From Paenibacillus sp. FSL A5-0031 (GTDB lineage: Bacteria > Bacillota > Bacilli > Paenibacillales > Paenibacillaceae): a stretch of 64,000 bases of DNA. The DNA lies in assembly GCF_001956295.1 (NCBI RefSeq), contig NZ_MRTD01000010.1, positions 62,001-126,000 of the forward strand, given 5' to 3'. Made by a program: the position numbers and the translations under genes. Under the pieces are notes generated by a model. The model ran no database searches. It saw only the letters and a program-made list of their open reading frames with translations, and was not told the origin of the DNA. Within the stretch, counting starts at the first letter, position 1, and each line of letters starts with the position of its first letter. This document shows, piece by piece, positions 56,393-64,000 of this stretch.

Positions 56393-57595
56393 TTACTGTT
56401 TATTTTGACGAACGGCATCATTGCTATTGCTGCGCGTTCCCTCGCCCAGCAATTTCATCGTAACCATGCCGATTGCCAAGCACCAAACAGGCGCAGAAAC
56501 GCCGAGAAAGGCGACGTTCGCTACCGCAATCGCAAATGTAAAGGCCGTTGAGTAGCGGTAGGTAGATTCCGAAAAAGCTGATTGAAGGCTTTGAATGAAT
56601 ACCCCCATCAATGAAAAACCCGTTAGAAGCCAAATAAATGAAGACGGCAGAATATTAATAAAGGCAATAACCTTCCAAGCAAATAATCCAAACAGCGCCA
56701 CTAATGCACCCGAGACAATCGCTGCATAAGGACGATATTCCTGTGCACCAGCTTCTTCGCTGCTGCACAGCATACTCATCATTCCGCCAACATTTACGCT
56801 ATGACCGCCAAGAAACGCTACAGCAGTCGTGGCAAAACCAGTTATCGTAATCGTCTTGGAAGCGGATGGCTCATAGCCATTTTTGCGAAGTGCTGCCAAA
56901 GCTACAAACAAATCGTTGCTAAGCACGAGTATCGACAAAGGGATAGCTAACGATAACAGCCCATTAATCGAAAACTCAGGGCTCACCACATGCGGCAGCG
57001 CAAACGGCAGCACCTCCATAGGAGGCAAATCGTAGCCAATCCATAGAGCAAGCAGCCCCATACAAACGACGCCGAGCACAGGCGGAAAGCCCTTGAATAA
57101 ACAGGGAAATAAGAAAAAACCGACCAATGCCATGAACCCGACAAAGGGAGCATCCTTGACCGCGGGAACGATTTTTACAATATGGTTGAATATTAAACCG
57201 GCAAGCATCGCGTCCATCAACGGCTTGGGCAGGAAAGCCAGCAGCTTATCGGACAGACCAGATAAACCAAATACAGCGATAATAATCCCGGAAATAATGC
57301 TCGCACCAGCTAACTCCTGCACGGTAAACTGTGTCGCAGAAGTGCTTAAGAAAGCAACGGCGGTTATCGAATGCGCGCCGCCAAACGGAATTTTATATAT
57401 CAACGTCAAAGCTATGTTCAGCAGTCCGCCAAAAAAATAAACGGCGAACAGCCACGCGACGAGCTCTAAGGTTGAAAAACCTGCTTTTTCAGCGCTGCTC
57501 ACGATGAGTACGGCTCCGCCTGTACATGCCAGCATCGCAGATAATATACCAGTAAACACATTTTGCCGATTGAGCTTGGAATGGGTTTTTATCAT
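56393..57595 (-). CDS. BenE-family benzoate/aromatic acid transporter-like protein
   Basis: The 400-aa membrane protein has about 11-12 helices and BenE-type motifs: GGAHSITAVAFLSTSATQF, FLPKPLMDAMLAGLIFNHIV, ILVLSNDLFVALAALRKNGY and FLGGHSVNVGGMMSMLCS. BenE proteins are proton symporters for benzoate. No aromatic catabolic gene is nearby, so the true substrate is open. Start ATG 57595 follows AGGAAG by 7 bases; a TTG directly upstream is also in frame. Confidence 0.8.
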   Translation of the reverse strand: MIKTHSKLNRQNVFTGILSAMLACTGGAVLIVSSAEKAGFSTLELVAWLFAVYFFGGLLNIALTLIYKIPFGGAHSITAVAFLSTSATQFTVQELAGASIISGIIIAVFGLSGLSDKLLAFLPKPLMDAMLAGLIFNHIVKIVPAVKDAPFVGFMALVGFFLFPCLFKGFPPVLGVVCMGLLALWIGYDLPPMEVLPFALPHVVSPEFSINGLLSLAIPLSILVLSNDLFVALAALRKNGYEPSASKTITITGFATTAVAFLGGHSVNVGGMMSMLCSSEEAGAQEYRPYAAIVSGALVALFGLFAWKVIAFINILPSSFIWLLTGFSLMGVFIQSLQSAFSESTYRYSTAFTFAIAVANVAFLGVSAPVWCLAIGMVTMKLLGEGTRSNSNDAVRQNKQ

Positions 57596-57749
57596 CAAAT
57601 CGCTTCCTAATCGTATAATAATATGGCTTCCGTGTTGTTCAAGTGCTTAAGTATAACCGTTTCTCAGCAATTTGTACCCATCCACTGCTCAAACTTTTTT
57701 CAGCCATTTCTGCGCATAACATATCAAGGCATCCCAAGACATCCCAAGA

Positions 57750-57900
57750 TCAATTCTCTAACGAACTGTATTATTCTTATTGTGATGAAAACTAGCTTAT
57801 TTAAGTTTTAACGAACCTCATGAACGTTATAACATGCTGAATTGGGTGTCATAAGCTATTATTCTCGAAATAACGATTCTGGAGTTCGTTAAACTTTTAA
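57750..57900. repeat. Intergenic region with dispersed AACGAAC motifs
   Basis: Three copies of AACGAAC or its complement GTTCGTT occur within about 140 bases (near 57760, 57811 and 57890), the last inside a dyad AACGA...TCGTT. Next to them a 10-base direct repeat (ATCCCAAGAC-like, near 57730-57750) occurs. It could be the remnant of a small mobile element. Confidence 0.35.
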
Positions 57901-57979
57901 TCTATTACTTTTGATTAAAATAAGAGCTGCTAGGTTCGTAAGTTATAGGTCCGAAAACGTTCACTCTGTCTGAGCTCCA

Positions 57980-58460
57980 GCTCCATTTCCCACCTCGATC
58001 ATACGCCACAGCTACTCTATAAGCGCATATATGTGCTTACAGACAACAAACCTAGCCCTTTCTCTCGCTGTAAGAACATATACGTGCTTATTACTCCATT
58101 TCACACCTCGATCATACGCCGTAGCTACTCTATAAGCGCATATTTGTGCTTACAGACAACAAACCCAGCTTTTTCTCTCGCTGTAAGAACATATGCGTGC
58201 TTATTGCTCCATTTCTTACCTCGATCACACGCCGCAGCTACTCTATAAGCGCATATTTGTGCTTACAGACAACAAAACTAGCCCTTTCTCTCGCTGTAAG
58301 AACATATACGTGCTTATTGCTCAATTTCTTAACTCGATCACACGCCGCCGCTACTCTATAAGCGCATATATGTGCTTACAGACAACAAACCTAGCCCTTT
58401 CTCTAGCTGTAAGAACATATACGTGCTTATTGCTCAATTTCTTACCTCGATCACACGCCA
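57980..58460. repeat. 113-bp tandem repeat array (about 4.2 units) with hairpin-forming arms
   Basis: Landmarks recur exactly every 113 bases: CTCGATCA near 57994, 58107, 58220, 58333 and 58446, and TATAAGCGCATAT near 58018, 58131, 58244 and 58357. Each full unit has two arms about 22 bases long (first unit 58021-58042 and 58068-58089) that are complementary at 18 of 22 positions around a 25-base pyrimidine-rich loop. Units differ at a few positions, some compensatory. Because 113 is not a multiple of three, the open frames seen here are artefacts of the repeat. No gene was found in 57596-58633. Confidence 0.9.
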
Positions 58461-58512
58461 AAATTCGCTTGTCCATCATTTGCTTAAGCAAACATCAATA
58501 GACCAAAATAGA

Positions 58513-58552
58513 AAAATGGCGTCACAGGAATAAATCTCTGTGACGCCATTTT
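58513..58552. terminator. Terminator of the 728-aa gene
   Basis: A 15-bp perfect stem (AAAATGGCGTCACAG and complement), 10-base loop and T runs on both strands, 82 bases past the minus-strand gene. Confidence 0.85.
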
Positions 58553-58633
58553 TTCAATATTCATATCGAGCTATCTCTCCAGTGAGTTCATCACTTTTGG
58601 GACAGCCCCTTCGATCGTTCGGTTATTATCGCA

Positions 58634-60820
58634 TTACCATTCCACGCTTACTGCAATTCCTTCCGGAATGCCCGGATAGCGAAGAAGCACCGTTCCTGAC
58701 TCTCCATCATACTCGTATGATGCCGTTTGATCACCAGCTGTGACGCTGCTAGGCTCACTTGGAACACGCAGGCGCGTACTAACCGTGATGTCCAGCGGTG
58801 ACTCTGAAACAAAGGAAATTCGGTTTTCAGCAGACAGCTCCTCACGAATGCGAGATGAACTAACAAGAATACTTGTTTCCCCTTGCTGGTTATCAGAGTA
58901 GTTCAAATCAAACAACAAGCTGTCCTCGCCCGATTTGATTTCCACGGAATGTTTCACAGGCATGTTCGCTTCGAACAAATCAACGAACAGACCCTCCAGA
59001 ACGATTGAATCATCCGCTTCCCTCTCATCCAGCACATGAGTAATGACATAAGGCCCCCGTCTAATATGCAGCGAGGTGCTTTCCTTATAATCAACCATTT
59101 CTCCGCGGATCTCGAGTGACCTTTTTACAGCACTCCGTATAAGAGCTGCACCAGCTTCAGAGCGGGACAACTCCGCCGGATTCTCACGGTAAAATAAAAC
59201 AGCACCGCTGCCTACCGCAAACTCTCCTTGCTCCGGGTTTCTACCTAAGCCAAGCGACTCGAATAAATGTTCTTCCGGACGCATGTAAGAGCGGCGGCTG
59301 TTCTCACGGTTCCACCATTCCCGCACTTCATGATAGGGGTCCGATCCATCACCGACATAGATGAGTATGCCGCCCTCCCTCACCCATTGTCCGATAGCTT
59401 GATGAATGCCCGGATGTTCCGGCTTCATAAATTCGTAGCTGAGCAGCAGTACCCGGTAATGATCCAAATATCCTGGGAAGGTCAAAATATTGTCCAGCTG
59501 TACCGGTCTTAGCGGAATGCCTACCTTCACGAGCGGAAGCGCGAGTCCGTAAAAGGATGACCAGTCAAGAAGCTCCTTCTGCTCTGCACTCAGCTCTTCA
59601 GCTGAACTCGTTCCGTCATATTTGGCAGCTTCGCCTTCCTGCTCTCCTTCACGGATAACGTCCCCGCGTTGATACATCGCGGAGTTGGATAAGCAAAGGC
59701 CAATGCCAGCTGTGTAGGCGTCGTCTCCAGCAACCTCATCATGGTTATGCATGTCGCGCAGCACATTCATGACCGTCAGTAGCACGGTCGCATAGTCACC
59801 CGGGATCATTTCTTTTCCTTTCCCATCCTCAGTCGGGTAGCTGCCCTCGAATACACGGCGCGGCCATGGGCATACCTCGTATTGCTTCACCTCAGGATGC
59901 AGCAGGGAAGCAACAACAGTAGAACGATAGTTTTTACGATAGTCGCTCCAGCTGTATCTAGGGTTATCCTCAATCGGATCGTGAAGGAACCACATTTCAC
60001 GCCCCGTTCCACGCGTGAGCTCCTGCATAATTCCATATTCCAAATATGCCGTCTCGAAGGTTCGCTCTCTGCGCAGTCCCTTATAAACGTTCGGAGTACG
60101 AGCCGTTCCCGTCCAGATCTGAGCAATGAAACCGTCACAGCCAGGCATCGACACGAGCAGCGCCTCAGGACTAATAATTCGCCACTGCGTGTAATTAATC
60201 AAGCTGTGAGTTGGGACATAGAAACGTACCGTTCTACCGTAGGTTACTAACGAATATTCCTTCATTTGACTGCAAAGCCGGTCAAGCGCACGATAGTACA
60301 TTGCCGCCTTCAGCTTGGATGCTCTGTACTGAGCGTCCGGCGAGGAGTGGGGAGGAATCCAATCCTCCCCGTAATAGTTCAGCCACTCCCGCTTGAACGC
60401 ATCGGAATAACCCGATGCCGCCCAAAATTCCGGCTCCTCCAAATGAATCGCTTCTGCACCAGAGTCGATTGCCCGTTTAATATGAGAAGCCAAATATTCA
60501 GCGAAGGCAATGGTCGGAACCATATAAGGAACATCCTTGCCATGAAGCAGATGATTTCCGCTGCGGTCCATTTGAGCTTCATCCCAGTGCTCCCGTCCGT
60601 CGAATCGACCATACAAGTAGTCCTGATACTCCCCCCAAGATACACCTGTCATCAAATGAATCTTATAGCCAGCATTTCTCCAGCCTTCGATCCGCTCAGG
60701 CAAATCATCAGATATTCCGTATACCATGACAAAATCGGTCCGCAAATCATACTTCGGGCCATACGGCCTTGATTCCTGAAAACCGGTCCACTCTGCTCGT
60801 TGTTCCAAACCCTTCGTCAA
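58634..60820 (-). CDS. Uncharacterised GH42-like carbohydrate-active enzyme
   Basis: The 728-aa cytoplasmic protein looks like a three-part glycosidase. An N-terminal TIM-barrel-like region (about 20-380) contains GAEAIHLEEPEFWAASGYSD, a good candidate for a catalytic Glu. A middle Rossmann/GATase-like domain (about 390-530: LLLSYEFMKPEHPGIHQAIG, WVREGGILIYVGDGSDPYH) resembles the trimerisation domain of GH42, and a C-terminal beta domain follows. I do not recognise the exact family, and the substrate is unknown. TTG 60820 is the start, with AAGGAGG 9 bases upstream. It directly follows the binding-protein gene (15 bases), so it acts on whatever that importer brings in. Confidence 0.72.
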   Translation of the reverse strand: MTKGLEQRAEWTGFQESRPYGPKYDLRTDFVMVYGISDDLPERIEGWRNAGYKIHLMTGVSWGEYQDYLYGRFDGREHWDEAQMDRSGNHLLHGKDVPYMVPTIAFAEYLASHIKRAIDSGAEAIHLEEPEFWAASGYSDAFKREWLNYYGEDWIPPHSSPDAQYRASKLKAAMYYRALDRLCSQMKEYSLVTYGRTVRFYVPTHSLINYTQWRIISPEALLVSMPGCDGFIAQIWTGTARTPNVYKGLRRERTFETAYLEYGIMQELTRGTGREMWFLHDPIEDNPRYSWSDYRKNYRSTVVASLLHPEVKQYEVCPWPRRVFEGSYPTEDGKGKEMIPGDYATVLLTVMNVLRDMHNHDEVAGDDAYTAGIGLCLSNSAMYQRGDVIREGEQEGEAAKYDGTSSAEELSAEQKELLDWSSFYGLALPLVKVGIPLRPVQLDNILTFPGYLDHYRVLLLSYEFMKPEHPGIHQAIGQWVREGGILIYVGDGSDPYHEVREWWNRENSRRSYMRPEEHLFESLGLGRNPEQGEFAVGSGAVLFYRENPAELSRSEAGAALIRSAVKRSLEIRGEMVDYKESTSLHIRRGPYVITHVLDEREADDSIVLEGLFVDLFEANMPVKHSVEIKSGEDSLLFDLNYSDNQQGETSILVSSSRIREELSAENRISFVSESPLDITVSTRLRVPSEPSSVTAGDQTASYEYDGESGTVLLRYPGIPEGIAVSVEW

Positions 60821-60835
60821 AGCGAGAAGCCTCCT

Positions 60836-62512
60836 TTAGTTTGCCATTCCAAACAAAGCAACTTCCTTGCCTTTCAAGTTGTCATTAGTAAACTGCATTG
60901 CTTCTTTATAGCCTGTTTTATTCATCTGTCCGCGAAGATCATTAATGATTTTCAGTGCCGCTTCATCCGATTTCGCATAAATCGCTTCTTTCCAGACGTC
61001 GCCTATTTTGTCCATGGATGGCTTCAGCATTTCCCACTGTGGAGACTTAATCATAACGTCGCCAGGATTGTATGCCGAAATAACACTAATACCGTTAGGG
61101 CGTAAAATTTTACGCGCATTATCCATTGCTGCCAGACGATCCTGATCAGACCAGATGTCTCCAGCGCCAACGGAGTTGATGCGGTCTTGGCCAGACATGC
61201 TCTCAAGGCCAATACCCATGCCTTCGTTTTTCTTCATCTTGCCCGTTGTGTCCGCTGAGAATTTATCAAACCATTCTTTTTTGGCTACAGGCTTGCCGTT
61301 TTCCATATCCCAATGTTCGCCTTGAATGCCGTAACGTACGAGAAGGAAACCTTCATCAGAAGCAAGATAGTCCAGCAAGCGAAGCGCTGCATCTACGTTT
61401 TTCGATTTTTTTGGAATAACGGTTACGTTGTTTCCTTGAATAGAAAGGTCAGCAGGACGGTCTGCAGCAGCGCCAGCACGCTCAAGCGGGCCAACTGGAA
61501 TATAATCGCTGCCTGGATGCGCTTTCACATAGTCCTTAGAAGCATCGAGAATCGCTGGATAGTGAGCAGCCAGCACTGCAATACGGCCTTGCTTGATTTT
61601 CTCATTCGCGATTGGATCGGTTTGCGTAAACGCTTCAAGATCAAGCAGACCTTCGGAGATCAGCTTGCGGTAATACAGCGTATAATCCTCGTATTGTTTC
61701 GAGAAGAAGCTGTTTTCCAGCGTTCCATCGCCTTTATCTACATAACCAGAGCCATAGAACATCGTATTGCCGATACCGACAGCCCAGCCGTTATGAAAGC
61801 CTCCGAGAGGAATAACAGACATGCCATTTTCCTTCAGGTCAGCGTCCTTGATTTTTTTCAGGAAGCTATAAAGCTCTTCCTTTGTACGTACGGATTGTGG
61901 ATCTACTCCAACCTTCTCAGCAATATCCTTGCGGACGTAGAAGCCATAAAGCCAATCCATTGCATCCTCAGGTGTTGCAGGGTGGTTCTGGTAAAGTAAG
62001 AACTGCTTGCCACCGTACACATCAAAAGCTTTCTCATAAAGCGCTGGCGGAACATTGTCTTTCTGAATCGCTTTTGCTAGATTTGGATATTTGTCCAGCT
62101 TATCCGAAAGATCAACCAATTGGTCTTCCTTCGCTGCTTTTATAATTCCATCTAGCTCTCCGCCCCAAGCTGGACCTGTGTAAATATCAGGCATATCTTG
62201 AGTTGCAAAAATGGTGTTCACTTTCTCAACTTCACTGCCCTTTGTATATTCCCACTCAATCGTAATCCCCGTTTTTTCTTTAATAACCTTCTCGATCGCC
62301 GTCGTATCTGTGTCGCTGCCGCTGGAGCCGTTCCAGTTGTGAAGAACTTTGAGTTTCACCTCTTTTTGCTCTGTACCGCTGTTAGTTGTGCCTGCGTTGT
62401 CCGAAGGCTTATTGACGGCGCCACCGTTGTTGTTGCTGCAGCCAAACAGCGTAACCGCCATCAGAGTTACTGCGAGTAACAACGAAGTGCTTTTTGCTCT
62501 TTTGTTCTTCAT
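60836..62512 (-). CDS. Sugar-binding lipoprotein, LplA-like
   Basis: The 558-aa solute-binding protein has a lipoprotein signal (VTLFGCSNN, lipid on Cys25) and a long LplA-type binding fold (KLKVLHNWNGSSGS, IFATQDMPDIYTGPAWGGE, WLYGFYVRKDIAEKVGVDPQ, SVISAYNPGDVMIKSP). LplA-like proteins serve import of complex plant or mucosal oligosaccharides in Paenibacillaceae. It sits between the two permease genes upstream and the GH42-like enzyme gene downstream. GGGAGGG precedes ATG 62512. Confidence 0.9.
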   Translation of the reverse strand: MKNKRAKSTSLLLAVTLMAVTLFGCSNNNGGAVNKPSDNAGTTNSGTEQKEVKLKVLHNWNGSSGSDTDTTAIEKVIKEKTGITIEWEYTKGSEVEKVNTIFATQDMPDIYTGPAWGGELDGIIKAAKEDQLVDLSDKLDKYPNLAKAIQKDNVPPALYEKAFDVYGGKQFLLYQNHPATPEDAMDWLYGFYVRKDIAEKVGVDPQSVRTKEELYSFLKKIKDADLKENGMSVIPLGGFHNGWAVGIGNTMFYGSGYVDKGDGTLENSFFSKQYEDYTLYYRKLISEGLLDLEAFTQTDPIANEKIKQGRIAVLAAHYPAILDASKDYVKAHPGSDYIPVGPLERAGAAADRPADLSIQGNNVTVIPKKSKNVDAALRLLDYLASDEGFLLVRYGIQGEHWDMENGKPVAKKEWFDKFSADTTGKMKKNEGMGIGLESMSGQDRINSVGAGDIWSDQDRLAAMDNARKILRPNGISVISAYNPGDVMIKSPQWEMLKPSMDKIGDVWKEAIYAKSDEAALKIINDLRGQMNKTGYKEAMQFTNDNLKGKEVALFGMAN

Positions 62513-62566
62513 AAAAACCCTCCCGTGAACTGTAATGAAATATGATAAAGTCCCGAATGCGGACGA

Positions 62567-63463
62567 TTATCCTTTGACCGAGCCAATCATAACGCCCTTG
62601 ACGAAGTAACGCTGCAAAAACGGGTAAATACACAAGATCGGAAACACCGTGATAACGAGCAAAGCCATTCGAAGCGATTCCGGTGTTGCCCCAGCCACAT
62701 TGACGCTGACGGTCTGACCGCCTTGCTGCGCCGCTCTTTGCATGGAGGATGATAGCGCTTCCGCTTCGGTCAGCAATTCTTGCAGCAGCGTTTGAACGGG
62801 TATCAGATTTTTATCCGACACATAATAGGCGCCTGTAAACCAGTCGTTCCAATGTGAAACCCCGATAAACAAAGCGATAGTCGCAAGAACTGGACCCGAT
62901 AACGGTAAAATGATTTTAAGGAATATTTGAAAGTCACCGTAGCCGTCAATTCGTGCCGATTCCTCAAGCTCCTCCGGTATGCCTTGCAGGAACGTTCGAA
63001 GAATGACGATATGCATGAAATTGAATAACATCGGAATGACATATACCCAAAAACTGTTGATCAGATGCAGCTTCTGCAAAGTGATGAAATACGGAATGAA
63101 TCCAGCGCTGAATATCGTTGGCAAAAAGATGTAATACGTAAAAAATGTTCTTCCTGGCAGCGATTTTTTGGAAAGCGCATAAGCCATCAGCGTACAAAGC
63201 CCTACGTGCAGGAATGTGCCGAGCACCGTTCGGAGCAGCGTAATTTTGTAGGCCTGCCAAATGCGGGCATTATCAAAAACCTCTACGTAATTGTCGAGTG
63301 TAAATTTACGAGGGAAGAAATAAAGCGCACCCATCATCGAATCTTTTCCGTCGTTGAGCGAGTAGACCAGAATGTAAATAAACGGGTAGATCATCGACAA
63401 TCCGAACAATGTTAAGAAAATATAATTACAAATGCTAAATATAGAAAATCGGCTTTTCGCCAT
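62567..63463 (-). CDS. Carbohydrate ABC transporter permease (LplC/YtcP type)
   Basis: The 298-aa membrane protein has six helices (first: ICNYIFLTLFGLSMIYPFIY) and the EAA loop ELEESARIDGYGDFQIFLKI that docks the ATPase. It ends YFVKGVMIGSVKG, typical of LplC-like permeases. The frame opens at 63511 in the preceding gene, but AGGAG 9 bases before ATG 63463 sets the start. Partner of the permease at 63477-64000. Confidence 0.92.
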   Translation of the reverse strand: MAKSRFSIFSICNYIFLTLFGLSMIYPFIYILVYSLNDGKDSMMGALYFFPRKFTLDNYVEVFDNARIWQAYKITLLRTVLGTFLHVGLCTLMAYALSKKSLPGRTFFTYYIFLPTIFSAGFIPYFITLQKLHLINSFWVYVIPMLFNFMHIVILRTFLQGIPEELEESARIDGYGDFQIFLKIILPLSGPVLATIALFIGVSHWNDWFTGAYYVSDKNLIPVQTLLQELLTEAEALSSSMQRAAQQGGQTVSVNVAGATPESLRMALLVITVFPILCIYPFLQRYFVKGVMIGSVKG

Positions 63464-63476
63464 ATCAAACCACTCC

Positions 63477-64000
63477 TTAAAACAGGGATACGTCGCTAAC
63501 CTTGCGAGCAATTCGGTTGACAGTCACGATGAGAATGAGTGCAATGACACTCTGGAATAATCCTACAGCAGCCGCATAACTTAATCGGCCTTCACCTATA
63601 CCGGAGCTGATAACATGCACATCGAGTACGCTGCCGATTGCGGCGGTAGCCGGACCGTTCAGCAGGAGCAGCTGCTCATAACCAGCGCTCATTAAGCTGC
63701 CGGCCGAGAGTATGAACAAAATAACGGCAATGTTGCGAATACCAGGAAGCGTTACATGCCACATTTGGCGAGTGCGCCCAGCGCCGTCGATCTTAGCCGC
63801 CTCGTAAAGCTGCTGGTCAATGCCGGCGATTGCTGCCATATAGATGATCGAGTTCCACCCGATGTTTTTCCAAATATCTGAGCCTACAACAATTTGATAA
63901 AACCATGTTGTATTGTTCAAGAACTGAATCGGTTCTACACCAAACACACCAAGCAATTCATTGATTGGACCTCCAGATGGAGTAAGAAGACGCTGCATCA
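63477..64000 (-). CDS. Carbohydrate ABC transporter permease (LplB type), N-terminus beyond window
   Basis: Only the C-terminal ~174 residues are in the window; the frame runs off the right edge. It shows the EAA loop IDQQLYEAAKIDGAGRTRQM and two following helices, ending VNRIARKVSDVSLF. It is the first permease of the importer and precedes the LplC-type gene by 13 bases. Confidence 0.9.
   Translation of the reverse strand, partial: MQRLLTPSGGPINELLGVFGVEPIQFLNNTTWFYQIVVGSDIWKNIGWNSIIYMAAIAGIDQQLYEAAKIDGAGRTRQMWHVTLPGIRNIAVILFILSAGSLMSAGYEQLLLLNGPATAAIGSVLDVHVISSGIGEGRLSYAAAVGLFQSVIALILIVTVNRIARKVSDVSLF

Noticed and set aside
57980-58460. Possible CRISPR array
   Set aside because: Entire 113-bp units repeat, with no short constant repeat separated by unrelated spacers, and no cas genes are present.
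57980-58501. Overlapping plus-strand open frames with repeated peptide (SLAVRTY, CLQTT)
   Set aside because: They arise from the 113-bp tandem repeat, which shifts frame each period; they lack ribosome sites.

Overview
The window looks like a piece of chromosome from a Paenibacillus-type Firmicute (Paenibacillaceae). Support comes from near-consensus AGGAGG ribosome sites with frequent TTG/GTG starts, catabolite-response (cre) sites, a bacilliredoxin, a KinB-like sporulation-type kinase, a DUF3905 protein, an S-layer-homology (SLH) protein, and sugar ABC importers of the LplABC / AraC-response-regulator style. No rRNA, tRNA, CRISPR array, prophage or intact insertion sequence was seen. The genus is inferred from gene content, not from a marker gene.

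Layout. 1-3.1 kb: copper locus (CopC-CopD fusion, cut by the left edge, plus a DUF4198 secreted protein). 3.2-6.0 kb: an unrecognised 543-aa protein and a stand-alone amidoligase-family enzyme preceded by a tiny ORF with a perfect ribosome site. 6.0-17.2 kb: mostly housekeeping genes (P-loop kinase, NadE, bacilliredoxin, small hypotheticals, acetyltransferase, KinB-like kinase, lipase-like hydrolase, HI0933-family flavoprotein, PAS-HTH regulator, chemotaxis receptor). 17.4-21.7 kb: a classical xyl regulon, xylA-xylB opposite xylR, with a readable xyl operator, promoter and cre. 21.7-24.0 kb: an 11-unit 13-bp tandem repeat and a GH2 enzyme. 24.0-31.6 kb: a two-gene surface operon, an SLH protein followed by a secreted protein of about 2,180 residues. 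31.9-40.6 kb: two MFS exporters, a DUF2087/GIY-YIG protein, a 6-phosphogluconolactonase-like propeller, a LytTR mini-regulator with a perfect cre over its promoter, an aldose epimerase, and a coiled-coil membrane protein paired with an AIM24 protein. 40.6-45.8 kb: LacZ and an ABC exporter.

45.9-53.6 kb is a compact beta-mannan locus. A solute-binding protein, two permeases and an AraC-type response regulator face three enzymes: GH113 mannanase, AGE-family disaccharide 2-epimerase and GH130 phosphorylase. The parts spell out import of manno-oligosaccharides, cytoplasmic trimming to mannobiose, epimerisation to mannosyl-glucose and phosphorolysis to mannose-1-phosphate plus glucose. The ATPase and the sensor kinase are not in the window.

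53.7-57.6 kb carries an ECF sigma factor with its DUF4179 anti-sigma-like partner, a thioesterase and a BenE-type transporter. A gene-free kilobase (57.6-58.6 kb) holds four tandem 113-bp units, each able to fold into a long hairpin. The right end (58.6-64 kb) is a second sugar importer (two permeases, lipoprotein binding protein) with an uncharacterised 728-aa GH42-like enzyme; it continues past the right edge.

The theme is foraging on plant polysaccharide (xylose, beta-galactosides, mannan, an unknown glycan) under CcpA-type control.
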